Assembly (NCBI GenBank): GCA_025331565.1
Contig: JAFREQ010000014.1
Location: forward strand, 9,070,501-9,134,500
DNA from: Holacanthus passer
Taxonomy: Eukaryota; Chordata; Actinopteri; Pomacanthidae
Length of the DNA: 64,000 nt
Direction of reading: 5' to 3'
Under the pieces are notes generated by a model. The model was not told the DNA's origin and did no database searches. It saw nothing but the letters and a program-made list of their open reading frames with translations. Below, one piece after another: positions 1 through 11,040 of this stretch. How positions within the stretch are numbered: the first letter of the stretch is position 1; every line of letters begins with the position of its first letter. A program made the translations under genes and the position numbers.

Positions 1-168
1 TTTTTGCTGCCACCTTGACAATTACACTCTGATTTTTTTGTTCATGTCTTTGCTAATTAGTTCCCATTTGTATCCACTTCCTTAATGCAGGTCTTGTCTG
101 TTTTTCTTTGTGCTTCATTTTTGTGGTTGGTTATTATGTCACGGACAACAAAAATAATTGTTTCTTAC

Positions 169-2248
169 CTTCAACTTCTTCGGTTCTTCTTCTTTCAGTT
201 GTGGATGTGCTTGGGGGATGAACATGTGATCAAACATATGGGAAAAGGGCCCGTGTCCTAGATATGTAGGATAAAAAAAAGTTAGCCAATAGATGATTGT
301 GTGTGAACTGCAAAGTGAGCCCTTTGTGATTGCAACTTATCAGGCCTGTTTTAATTGAAACAAGCTAGTAATAGAGACAGGCCTTTACTCCTAATTAGCC
401 AAGTACATTTGATCATATTTTGATAAATAAACTGTTTTTTAATCTGCTCCCTTTTGCTGATTTAATATAATTTGTAAATGCAAATTCAACATCTCCTCCA
501 TGTTTATTTTTTGCTTTGATAAACTCAGGATGAGATACATTTACACGGCATTATTTTCACCACTGCAACAACATCCCAATAGGTTGAATTACCTGTTAGT
601 GATGACTCAAAGTGACAATGATTAATAAGTGTTCAAAATCTTAATTTACTGCTCTCTTAAGAGGGAACCATTGGGTGTTTCTTTTATTGGTAGTAAAGGA
701 GTGAACGGTGAAGTTCATTTTTGGTTGTACAAATGAGTGCCTTTGATTGTTAAGATAAGATAAGATAAGATAAACCTTTATTCGTCCCACAGTGGGGAAA
801 TTTGCAAAATTAAAATTAAATTAAAAATTAAAATTAAAGCCTGTGGATAGTGGCATTGGGATTGAAGATAGGTTCACTTTCATTTTCACTCTTAATCATG
901 CTCAGCAGTTACCATTTAAAACCTGTTCCATGTAATAGTGAAATGGTGTGTATGACTCACCCAGGTCATGGCAAAGTCCAGCAATCTGCACACAAAGGAT
1001 GTCTCTGCGATCAATGAGGAGTTCTGGCTGCCGTGTGTTCAGAGCTTGTACAAGCTCTCCTGCCAAATGTCCCACCCTTTACCACCACATACCCACATAC
1101 CACAGACAGCAACAACAACAACAAAAACAACTCATTACTCAATTACTGCATACTGCAGAACTGGAAATGTGAACTTTAACAATCATACCTTCACTAAGGT
1201 ATGCATTGTGGATGGTCTGGTCTTAATTTGGATTGTGATGACCTTCAAGCACAGAACTGTGTCTATCTGAAAACATGTGCACATACCCAATGGAGTGTTC
1301 AAAGCGGTTGTGGGATGCTCCAGGGTAAACAAAGTAGGCCCCCCCAAGCTGCTTAATGTGTCGCAGTCTCTGGAACTGAGGTGTGTCTATGATCTTGATG
1401 AGAAGTGGGTGTAACTCTATATGCCCGTGGATGGGATCATTAAACACCTGGCGGAACACACACAACAAAAATGCAGTCCAACTATTACCCAAAGGAGAAT
1501 CAGTGAAAACATGTGCTAATGTGTAGGTTGATTTATTGACCTGGCATCTTACACACTCCTTTGCCATTTATCCTACAAGCTTTTCATCTTTCCTCTGTTA
1601 AGTCTCTCTTACTGTATCTCTAGCCCTGAACAAGTAGTGTGATGGCACATGGTATATTACCTTGCCTTGTTCTGCTATCTGCCAGGGCTTTCTGATACGG
1701 TACAGAATTTCCGGTCCGTAACCAAGGTTCCTATAGGAAATGAAAATACAGAAGAGAATAGTAGAATTTGAGGAATACACTCACACTTGATTCTATCCTG
1801 GATTGCTATAGCGAGTAGACATTGCAATCTGGTTTAACAAGGGGAGACACTCACGTTATACCCATCTCCTCCAGATCGCGATATGTGAGCTCTCTCAGCC
1901 CGATACCGGTGATTTTTTGCTCTGAGTAAAAAAGGAAGATGTTAATAACAGTCCTGTATTACAAGGTATTTATTATGATAAGTTGTCTTAATATTGGCTT
2001 CACAACACAGAAACAAAGAGAAAGTACTGAGTTAAAGCAGCTGTCAACAGGATAACTTATTTAGGTCAGCCATGTGATGGAAACTACCATCAAGTTAATC
2101 TACAAAAACAAGCAAACCAACCTCTGAAGATATCCACCAAATCTTTAAGTCCTTCTTTTCGTAGGTACTGACATGTTTCTTCCACTCCCCACTGCGCACA
2201 GCTTGACATCATCTTCTTTAGCTTTTTGGAGTTGTCAGAGTTTGGTGG
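169..2248 (-). CDS. samhd1: SAMHD1-like dNTP triphosphohydrolase, 5' part (SAM domain and start of HD domain)
   Basis: SAMHD1 hydrolyses dNTPs to nucleosides plus triphosphate and so limits nucleotide pools in the vertebrate nucleus. Exons in transcript order are 2248-2122, 1921-1855, 1730-1661, 1447-1287, 1076-961 and 257-169; all phases agree and all junctions are GT-AG. The first three encode a SAM domain (EETCQYLRKEGL, then ELTYRDLEEMGI). The next three encode the HD core: DPIHGHIELHPLL, SHNRFEHS, CHDL and HGPFSHMFD. If translation starts at ATG 2212-2210, the HD residues are H127, H166 and D167, matching human H167, H206 and D207; the active-site arginine of NRFEHS is also intact. An in-frame TAG at 2251-2249 lies just upstream, so the N-terminus is either very short or made by an exon I did not find. 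The last HD aspartate and all later exons lie left of the window. This looks like the working copy; broken copies lie upstream of it. Confidence 0.85.
744..838. repeat. GATAA-tailed teleost interspersed repeat, in a samhd1 intron
   Basis: A run of GATAA units is followed by a sequence ending TTCGTCCCACAGTGGGG and an AT-rich stretch. The same motif occurs inverted at about 45511-45571. Compared with the other samhd1 array units, it interrupts the sequence between GATTGTT and GCCTGTGG, so it is an insertion into this copy. It resembles the 3' tail of a fish non-LTR element, but I cannot name the family with certainty. Confidence 0.5.
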
Positions 2249-2719
2249 CTAACTGACTGTTTTCCAGTCACGTTGATCTGCACAAAAGACACCAAGCATT
2301 TAAACGATGCTTGGCTTTTTATGTCTCCACCACACCTACCATGCCACTGCCCACTTAATGATCTGTTGTGATTGGTTATTAAAAAAATTCAGAAAACACA
2401 ACAGTACAAGATATTACATTTCAGAAAAAGCATTTCACAAACTTGATAAAAGGTAAATACGGATATTTAATATTGACCAAACCAAAGATTATACCAAAGA
2501 TTATATTTATAGACTTCAAATTTGCATTGCCTAATTTGTTTAAGAGGAAACATTATTGCTGCCTGAATCAAGTTGACTGAATATTTTGTTCCAATACAGA
2601 AAGTATGAAGTTCTTAAACTCTATGAAAAGTAAACAAGGCATTGAGGATGCAAAGAGACTGGGATGGATGTCTGGGTGTACAAAGCAAACTCTCCCAAGC
2701 CGTTACTTTACTACCAGGT

Positions 2720-3111
2720 TTAGCATCCATAACATATTGTTAGTTCAACTTTAGTTTTCACTATTAATCACACTTCAGTACCATTTGATACCTGTTCTGT
2801 GTAATAGTGAAAAGGTATGGATCACTTACCCCAGGTCATGGTAAGTTCCAGTTGCTGTGTTTACTTTTGTTATGTTGTTTTTGCTAGGTGCTTTGTGCAA
2901 ACCAGTCTTAGCTTAATTTGCATTGTGATGACCTTAAGGCATGTCTATGTCTGTCTGAAAACGTGGACATACCAAATGCAGTGTCCAAAATAGTTGCAGG
3001 ATGCTGCAGGAAAAACAATGTAGGTCCCTCCAAGCGTCTTGAGGTATCGCAGTCTCTGCTGATGAGAAGTGGGTGTAACTCTATATGCTCGTGGATGGGA
3101 TCATTAAACAC
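2720..3111 (-). pseudogene. samhd1 exon fragment, array unit 2
   Basis: This is a degraded copy of the samhd1 region around the first HD exon. The exon-like part, 3111 to about 2970, begins like the parent (FNDPIHEHIELHPLL). It then lacks about 22 bases that encode DTPQFQ in the parent, which shifts the frame. The second HD exon is missing and is replaced by unrelated T-rich sequence around 2850-2900. Unit 3 shares both defects, so the two belong to one sub-lineage. No SAM exons accompany it. Confidence 0.75.
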
Positions 3112-3360
3112 CTGTTTTCACCAGCACAACATACCGATAGGTTGAATGACCTGTTAGTGATGACTCGATGTGACAATGATTAATAAGTGCCCAAATCTTG
3201 ATTTACTGCTCTCTGAAAAGGGAACCATTAAGTGTCTCTTTTATTGGTAGTGAATGAGTGAACGAGGGAGTCACTTTGTGGTTGTACAAACAAACCTTTA
3301 ATTGTTGATGCCTGTGGATAGTGGCAGTGTAGATAGTAATAGATAGTAATTTTCAGTCTT
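3112..3360 (-). pseudogene. samhd1 array unit 3, left part (intron-derived)
   Basis: This segment matches the intron block that follows the second HD exon in the other units, including the shared string GTTGAATGACCTGTTAGTGA. It stops at 3360, where an L1-like element has inserted, and the same unit resumes at 7174 beyond the element. It has no coding content of its own. Confidence 0.7.
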
Positions 3361-6300
3361 TTTTGACATTTTTTATTTGTATTTTGTGAGAGCATTATAA
3401 TACAGCGCTTATTTTCAGACAATATACAATTGTACTTCTTCTGCCGCTCACAGTTGAAATTTTTCTTTACAGAACAAGATACAAAATACAGAAAGTCAAA
3501 TGCATTATATTTGAGACCTTTGAACATACTGGAAAAGACGGGCATATATAAGAGCAAATAAAAAAAAAAAGGGGGGGGTTTACCAGGGAGTTTTTAAATA
3601 GAATATTATTAATACAAGACTAATTGTTAGGCCCATTAAAACATTTAAAAATAAAATATAAAAACAGCATTACAAGATCATTCATTCAGCACTTCTGTCT
3701 GTAAGGGACTAACATATCAAATCCACTTGGTCCAGAGTTTAGTAAATGTGTTTCTCTGAAGGCGAGGGGAGAAGGTAATCCTTTCCATAAGATAAATGTC
3801 ATTTACTATACCTATCCACTCCTGTATTGTAGGTGGGTCAGGAAGCAGCCAATGCCTTGTAAGTGCTTTTTTACCAGCAGTTATGAAAATACCAAATAAA
3901 TATTCATCAGTTCGTCTGACCTGTAAATCTAAACTTCCTAAATATAATGTGGAAAACTGCATAGGCAGATTGGTGTTAAATATGCCTCCTAATACTTTAT
4001 GAAGCTCTGTCCAGAAGGATTTGATCACTGGACACTGGGGGTGTCAAAGATATGCCAGTGATTGGCTTCCCAGTATCCGCACTGTCTCCAGCATGTAGCT
4101 TCCCCTCCAGTAAAATGTGCCTTTTGTTTTAGTGTAATGAAGAAATGGACAATACACTTCCACCCAAACTCCCGCCACACATGAGAGCTAGTGCATATCC
4201 ACTGGGACTGGCAAATGTCAAGCCAATCCTCTTTGGATATTAATAGATTACCCTCCCTCTCCCATTTTTCCTTAACATATCCTGTACTGTGGGACTTTTT
4301 AGACCATAGGCCTTTATAAAATCTAGAGATGACACCCTTATTTGATTTACTTTGGTAAGCATCAATGAAAATTATCAATATCGGGTCATTAAGGTCTGTT
4401 TCCTTTCTGATGTTATGATCAAAACGATTACGTACCTGGAGAAATCTATTAAAATCAGTTCTTTCAAGGTCATAGTCTTCCTTCAACCTTTCAAAGTTTT
4501 TAAATTGTCCCTTTTCTGTAAGAGAGCAGAATGTTGTTATTCCTTTCAAAATCCATGATTTAAATCCCTTATCTATTGCGTTAGGCTTAAACTCAGGATC
4601 ATAGGCACACCACTGAATTATCTGTAACTTATTACTTAATTTGTACTTGTCTCTTATCATATTATCATATTCCAGATTTTTAACTGCACTCTAATCCGTG
4701 GGTTCTGTGCCTTATCTACAAATCGTCCCAGATGTTTGTGAGGTAGTATTGCTTGTACTGGGGGGTCAACCAGAGTAGAGAGTTTGATATCTTTCCATCT
4801 GACTTGAAAGGATGGATTACACAAATTAATTAGGGTTCTAGTCTGGGCTGCATAAAAATAATCTTTAAAATTAGGTAGTGCCATTCCCCCTTGCTCTTTT
4901 GGAAGTAACTAACCCTGGGGTTTTTTTACCCTGCCAAATCAATCTAGAAATAATCTTGTTCAATTCAGAAAATTGTTTTGAGGGAAATTCTACAGGGAGT
5001 GCCTGAAATAAGAAGAGATATCGTGGTGGAATATTCATTCTTACAGAATCAATTCTGTGACTAAGACTAAGGAAAGAAATTGAATTCCATCAGTGTATGT
5101 CCTCTTTAATTTTCTTTAAGAGGCAGCCATAATTCATCTCTGCCAGTGTTTGAATTCTTTTCGGTAGGTTTATTCCTAGATATTTTAATGAATTCTGATC
5201 CCAATTAATATGGAATTTGTCCCTAAGTTGCTTTGTGGGTTGATAGTTGATAGCCAAAATTTGTGTTTTTTGTACATTTAATTTACATCCTGAAAAATTA
5301 CCAAATGTCTCTAGAAGAACCATTAATTTAGGGAGTGAATTAGGAGGGTTACTTAAATAAACCAATACGTCGTCAGCATATAGCGCCACCTTGTGTTCTT
5401 CTCCATGAATGCAGATGCCTTTAAAAATCTGAGTCTGTCTTATCCACTGTGCTAGGGGCTCTATATAGAGTGCAAATAGCAGGGGTGAAATCGGGCATCC
5501 CTGTCTCAAGCCACGTTCCAGTATAATGGTATCTGAAAGGTATCCATTTATATTTATCCGGGCTGATGGTTTGCTGTATAATGTACAGATCCCTCTAATG
5601 AAAATGTTGTCCATGCCAAATCTCTCTAAAACTTTGTATAGAAAGGGCCAACTCACCGAGTCAAAGCCCTTCTCGGCGTCTAGACTAACTAAGCAAGCTT
5701 CAAGATTATTCTGTTTGATATGATGTAATATGTGTAATGAGCGTCTGATGTTATCATGAGTCTGTCTTTGTGAAATAAGTCTGGTCTGGTCGTTATGTAT
5801 AAGCTGAGGGAGAATCTTGTCCAGTCTTCTGGCGAGGATAGTTGTATAAAGTTTGTAGTCAACATTCAGCACCGAAATAGGTCTGTATGAACTACAATCT
5901 AATTTGTTTTTTCCCTCCTTGGGAATAATGGAAATCACCGCCTCACTCCAAGACGGGCATTTTAGCATCTGCTAATGTTGTATTACAAGCTTGGAGAAGG
6001 ATTGGCACTAACTCAACTTTAAAGACCTTATACCACTCTGAGGAGAAGGCGTCCGGGCCAGGCTATTTGTTTGCTTTCAGGGTGGAAATGGCCCTATTCA
6101 GCTCTATCTCAGTTACAGGGACTGTTAATATTTCATTTTGTTCTTCTGATATAACAGGTAAATTGAGAGATTTTAAGAAGTCATCAATTTGCTGGTCATC
6201 TTCTAGTTGGGGTTGTGTATCTAAGCTCTTGTAGTATTTTTTGAATGTTCTTTGCATTTCATCTTGTTTATACTGAATAGTTTTAGAATCTGTATCTCTT

Positions 6301-7173
6301 ATTTTGTATATCGTGTTGTCTGCTCGTTGCTTTTGCAGTTTTCTCGCCAAGATCTTTAGTGATTTTGCTTCTGACTCATAGTAAATTTGTCTTGTGAATA
6401 TCATCTTTTTTTCAATTTCCTGTGTATATATTATATTTATTTTGTTTTTAATTGCTTTTATTCTAGCTAGTGTTTCTGGTTGTTGTTCTCTTTTATGTTG
6501 TGTCTCAAGATCTTTCAGTTCTTTATTAAGGTCTATCAATCTTCATTGTTTTTGTTTCTTTTCATAGGCACAAAATGATATTATTCTCCCTCTAATAACA
6601 GCTTTTAAAGAATCCCATACTGTAGCTGAGTCAACCTCTCCATTATTGTTTTGTTCTAGAAACCTTTTTATTTCCTCTCTCATTTGGGTTTTGAATCTTG
6701 GATTATTCAGGATATTTGTGATCAACCTCCACAAAGTTCTACCCGGGATATTGTTAATATCTAAAGTGCAGGAGAGGGGGGCATGGTCAGATAGATCAAT
6801 ACATCCAATATTACAACCACGTATTCTATGACGATCTCTCTTTAATACAAAAAAATAATCTGTTCTTGAATAGACATCATGTGGATGTGAATAGAAAATA
6901 TAGTCATGGCCTGATGGATAGAAATCCCTCCATAAGTCTAGTATACCAAGCTCTGTCGTTAAAGCATGAATTTTCCTATGTATTTGCGTAGTAACTGGGT
7001 TTTTGGATGAATCCTGTTTTGGAATGAGACAGATATTCAAATCTCCACCACATATGACAACCCATGTGCCCCCTATCATCGAATCAAGTATGTTTCTATA
7101 AAAAGCAAAATCACTTCCAGGGGGAGCATAAATATTACAAATTGTTATAATAACATCATGTATTTTTCCTTAG
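3361..7173 (-). mobile_element. 5'-truncated L1-like non-LTR retrotransposon with target-site duplication
   Basis: The element lies in reverse orientation between two copies of an 11-bp duplication, TTTTCAGTCTT, at 3350-3360 and 7174-7184. On the minus strand it begins inside the apurinic-type endonuclease (NIYAPPGS, then CGGDLN and YSRTDYF). It continues through a reverse transcriptase and a C-terminal region and ends in an A-rich tail near 3361. ORF1 and the endonuclease N-terminus are missing, as expected from incomplete reverse transcription. ORF2 is interrupted, for example by a stop after KANK near 6062 and a frame change near 5965, so the copy is dead. The pattern QGCPISPLLFALYIEPLA plus YLSNP resembles the L1/Tx1 clade more than L2 or RTE. 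It interrupts samhd1 array unit 3. Confidence 0.88.
5090..5968 (-). pseudogene. Reverse transcriptase core of the L1-like element
   Basis: An open stretch of 292 codons holds most RT blocks of a non-LTR retrotransposon. These include the SYRPISVLNVDYKLYT block, SLDAEKGFDSV, RQGCPISPLLFALY and the catalytic ALYADDV; a GCKLNVQKTQ block follows. RNA-templated DNA synthesis at a nicked target is the family's role. The upstream part of the same polyprotein (6063-6539, and 6543-7079 with the endonuclease) is separated by stops or frame changes. The downstream C-terminal region is scattered over 3717-4884 in other frames. The polypeptide is therefore a remnant, although the YADD site itself is intact. 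Confidence 0.85.
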
Positions 7174-7555
7174 TTTTCAGTCTTAATCACACTCAGAAAT
7201 TACCATTTGATACCTGTTCTGTGTAATAGTGAAATGATGTGGATCAGTTACCTGGTCATGGCAAAGACCAGCAGTCTGCACAAAAAGGATGTCTCAGTGA
7301 GCAACGAGTAGCTCCGGCTCCTTTGTTTACTTTTGTTTTATTGTTTATGTTAGTTGCTTTATGCAAACCAGTCAAAGCTTAAGGCACGGAACTATGTCTG
7401 TCTGAAAACGTGGACATACCCAATGCAGTGTCCAAAACAGTTGGGAGATGCTGCAGGAAAAACAATGTAGGTCCCCCCAAGCCTCTTGAGGTATTGCAGT
7501 CTCTGCTGATGAGAAGTGGGTGTAACTGTATATGCTCGTGGATGGGATCATTAAA
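7174..7555 (-). pseudogene. samhd1 array unit 3, right part (broken HD exons)
   Basis: Unit 3 continues beyond the LINE. A trace of the second HD exon is visible around 7255-7325 (mirror of CHDLG with the splice region) before it breaks into T-rich sequence. The first HD exon, about 7555-7415, carries the same deletion of about 22 bases as unit 2 and cannot encode an HD domain. Confidence 0.72.
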
Positions 7556-8365
7556 CACCTGTTTTCACCAGCACAACAACATACCAATAGGTTGAATGAC
7601 CTGTTAGTGATGACTCGACGTGACAATGACTAATAAGTGTCCAAAATCTTGATTTACTGCTCTCTGAAAAGGGAACCATTAGGTGTCCCTCTTATTGGTA
7701 GTGAATGAGTGAATGAGGGAGTCACTTTGTGGTTGCACAAATGAACCTTTAATTGTTGATGCCTGTGGATAGTGGCATTGGGATTGTAGATAGATTCACA
7801 TTCATTTTCAAACTTAATCACAGTCAGCAATTACCATTTGATACCTGTTCCATGTAATAGTGAAATGGTGTGTATGACTCACCCAGGTCATGGCAAAGTC
7901 CAGCAATCTGCACACAAAGGATGTCTCTGCGATCAGTGAGGAGTTCTGGTTGCTGTGTGTTCAGAGCTTGTACAAGCTCTCCTGCCAAGTGTCCCACCCT
8001 TATCACCGCATACCCACATACCGCAGACAGCAACAACAACAACAACAATGCATTACTCAGTTAATACAAACGGCAAAACTGGAAACGTGAACAATTATAC
8101 CTTCACTAAGGTGTGCAATGTGGATGATCTGGTCTTAGCTTAATTTGGATTGTGATGACTATCAAGCACAGAACTGTGTCTATCTGAAAACACGTGCACA
8201 TACCCAATGGAGTGTTCTAAGCAGTTGTGGGATGCTTCAGAGAGAACAAAGTAGACCCTCCCAAGCTGCCTGAGGTATTGCGGTCTCTGGAATTGAGGTG
8301 TGTCTATGATCTTGATGAGAAGTGGGTGTAACTGTATATGCTCGTGGATGGGATCATTAAACACC
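7556..8365 (-). pseudogene. samhd1 array unit 4 (two HD exons open, no SAM exons)
   Basis: Both HD exons can be read through: about 8361-8201 (FNDPIHEHIQLHPLL, then NCLEHS) and about 8000-7885 (GELVQALNTQQPELL, then CHDLG). Splice-site strings match the real gene. The parent's DPIHGHIE has become DPIHEHIQ, and the active-site arginine of NRFEHS is now cysteine. The unit lies upstream of the real gene's SAM exons. One unit's second exon ends in phase 1, whereas the next first exon starts in phase 0, so chained units would shift the frame. I call it an untranslated duplicate, although a transcript cannot be excluded. Confidence 0.7.
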
Positions 8366-9200
8366 TGTTTTCACCAGCACAACAACATACCAATAGGTTG
8401 AATGACCTGTTAGTGATGACTCGACGTGACAATGACTAATAAGTGTCCAAAATCTTGATTTACTGCTCTCTGAAAAGGGAACCATTAGGTGTCCCTCTTA
8501 TTGGTAGTGAATGAGTGAACGAGGGAGTCACTTTGTGGTTGAACAAATGAACCTTTAATTGTTGATGCCTGTGGATAGTGGCACTGGGATTGTAGATAGA
8601 TTCACGTTCATTTTCAAACTTAATCACATTCAGCAATTACCATTTGATACCTGTTCCATGTAATAGTGAAATGGTGTGTATGACTCACCCAGGTCATGGC
8701 AAAGTCCAGCAATCTGCACACAAAGGATGTCTCAGCGATCAGTGAGGAGTTCTGGTTGCTGTGTGTTCAGAGCTTGTACAAGCTCTCCTGCCAAGTGTCC
8801 CACCCTTTACCACCACATACCCACATACCGCAGACAGCAACAACAACAACAACAATGCATTACTCAGTTAATACAAACGGTAAAACTGGAAATGTGAACA
8901 ATTCTACCTTCACTAAGGTGTGCAATGTGGATGGTCTGGTCTTAGCTTAATTTGGATTGTGATGACTATCAAGCACAGAACTGTGTCTATCTGAAAACAT
9001 GTGCACATACCCAATGGAGTGTTCTAAGCAGTTGTGGGATGCTTCAGAGAGAACAAAGTAGACCCTCCCAAGCTGCCTGAGGTATTGCGGTCTCTGGAAT
9101 TGAGGTGTGTCTATGATCTTGATGAGAAGTGGGTGTAACTGTATATGCTCGTGGATGGGATCATTAAACACCTGTTTTCACCAGCACAACATACCAATAG
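7591..9200. repeat. Direct tandem repeat, about 805-bp period, two near-identical units
   Basis: The string GTTGAATGACCTGTTAGTGA starts at 7591, 8397 and 9201, giving periods of 806 and 804 bp. Within 7591-9200 the units differ by scattered single bases and a three-base CAA difference, which points to recent duplication or homogenisation. More diverged relatives lie at about 580-1450, 2720-3360, 7174-7555 and 9173-10865. The repeated unit is one intron-exon-intron-exon block of samhd1. Confidence 0.88.
8366..9172 (-). pseudogene. samhd1 array unit 5 (two HD exons open, no SAM exons)
   Basis: This is nearly identical to unit 4. The first HD exon lies at about 9168-9008 and the second at about 8807-8692. 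It shares unit 4's derived changes (PIHEHIQ and the arginine-to-cysteine change before LEHS), so the duplication that made the pair came after those changes. No SAM exons, start region or remaining HD exons accompany it. Confidence 0.7.
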
Positions 9201-10865
9201 GTTGAATGACCTGTTAGTGATGACTCGACGTGACAATGACTAATAAGTGTCCAAAATCTTGATTTACTGCTCTCTGAAAAGGGAACCATTAGGTGTCCCT
9301 CTTATTGGTAGTGAATGAGTGAACGAGGGGGTCACTTTGTGGTTGAACAAATGAACCTTTAATTGTTGATGCCTGTGGATAGTGGCACTGGGATTGTAGA
9401 TAGATTCACGTTCATTTTCACACTTAATCACAGTCAGCAATTACCATTTGAAACCTGTGGGCTGTACTACGAAGCGAGTTTAACCTGCTCCGATTTAACT
9501 CGGGGTTACCAAGGCAAGTCGGGGTTGACAAACTCTGGTGTCTCAGCTGGAATCGGTACTATGATGGTGATTAAGATGTTGGTTTGTTGAGTTCGTGTTA
9601 ACTTAATCTGAGTCTCTGCTCGTCTGCGTAAAAGGGGCGTGTTCGGCAGCGCAGACACAGTTTCTGTTTGATGATTCGTGCTCCGTGATTTTCACCAGAA
9701 GAACACTTTGATAATGTCAGGATATGAAGAGTTTAAAGAAATGTAAAGAAACAAAGTCAGGGAGGCTTGTTGACTGCAGACACGGTAAATTCATTAGTTC
9801 AGTGTTCTCGTGTCTATTTGTCTTACGGACTCTTCTTTTATTTGTAATATGATTGAGATGTAAGGACATGTAAAATAGTCTAAATCTAAATAATCTGAAT
9901 ATGTGAAACCAGAATAATTCAGTTCCAGCCTCCACATGGCTCCATCTGTGAAACTGAGCCATTACTTTCTGTTAATGAATCAAGATCTGCTCCTAAAGCT
10001 CCTCCGCTGTAGACCAACCTGTATGAATGTAAAGCTGCTGTTAACAATAACTTCACTCTAACAGCCATTTCAGCTGCAACAAGTCAGGATGAAATATACA
10101 AATATTCTATCAAGGTGTGTATTAATCGTCCTTATCATTAACACCGAGGACAGATGTGTTGTGTAGTCTACACTTATACACTGTGTGTCCAACAGTGAGG
10201 CTTTACTCCGGCCACTGGCTACGGAGACGTCTGGACCCAGAAGCCGGCAGAGACACTGAAATCCATAACTTTCATAGAGAACATCATGGGGGTGAGCTCC
10301 GGTCTCTAAACACTGTCATAACCCATGCACCGATGTCGACTGGCTCTTCCAAATGTCAAATCATTTTTCTCGACCAATTGTAGCGGAGGGGCGGGGCTTA
10401 CACAGAGTAACCTCAAGTTAACCACAAACATAAACTGCCCTGAGCAGTTTAGAGACACAGCGTAAATTGCCATGACAACACACCTCAAGTAAAATCTATC
10501 CACCTTCGTAGTACGGGTTAATCAGGAAGTTACCCCCGACGTTACCTCTCTTCGTAGTACAGCCCTCCGCTTGTGAAAACTCTCCTGCCAAGTGTCCCAC
10601 CCTTTACCACCACATACCCACATACCGCAGACAGCAACAACAACAAAAACAACTCATTACTCAATTACTACAAACTGCAAAACTGGAAATGTGAACAATT
10701 AAACCTTCACTAAGGTATGCAATGTGGATGGTCTGGTCTTAGCTTGATTTGGATGGTGTGTCTATGATACTGATGAGAAGTGGGTGTAACTCTATATGCC
10801 CATGGATGGGATCATTAAACACTTGGCAGGACACACAGAACAAAAATGCAGGTCAACTATTACCC
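9173..10865 (-). pseudogene. samhd1 array unit 6, interrupted by a TIR element
   Basis: 9173-9458 is the intron block of the array. It is broken at 9458 by an inserted element and resumes at 10566 inside the second HD exon (CTCTCCTGCCAAGTGTCCC). Most of that exon is lost. The first HD exon is reduced to about 10755-10826. The intron after it (AACAAAAATGCAGGTCAACT) matches the real gene at about 1460-1515, not units 2-5. Unit 6 may therefore preserve the ancestral upstream flank of the array. Confidence 0.68.
9459..10565. mobile_element. Non-coding DNA element, 1.1 kb, with terminal inverted repeats
   Basis: The left end reads GGGCTGTACTACGAAG and the right end, at 10550-10565, is its exact reverse complement. 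A partial copy of the terminal motif (CTTCGTAGTAC) recurs internally near 10504-10514. There is no convincing transposase reading frame, so this is a non-autonomous element. I see no clean target-site duplication: samhd1 sequence also appears deleted at the right junction. The superfamily is undetermined. Confidence 0.65.
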
Positions 10866-10889
10866 AAAGGAGAATCAGTAAAACCAGCT

Positions 10890-11040
10890 GCAGAGCTGCT
10901 GAGAGCTCTGTGAGCAAGATGATCTCTTGTCCCTTCATGTCGAAGTGTCCTTGGGCAAGATCTGAACTCCAGTTGATGACCTCATCGATGGCGGTGGCAG
11001 TTTTCAATCAGTGTGTGAATGCTTGCTTTGAGAAATTCCA
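10890..11040. repeat. Degenerate SINE/MITE-like fragment
   Basis: The stretch containing GTGTCCTTGGGCAAGATCTG and AATCAGTGTGTGAATGCTTG recalls a widespread fish repeat motif, in which a phrase like TCCTTGGGCAAGACACT is followed by a phrase like GTGTGAATG. This is a resemblance only; no complete ends or target-site duplications are visible. Confidence 0.35.

Noticed and set aside
7591..9200. Tandem repeat as a CRISPR array or satellite
   Set aside because: The period is about 805 bp and contains recognisable samhd1 exons and introns; this is a gene-derived duplication in a vertebrate genome.
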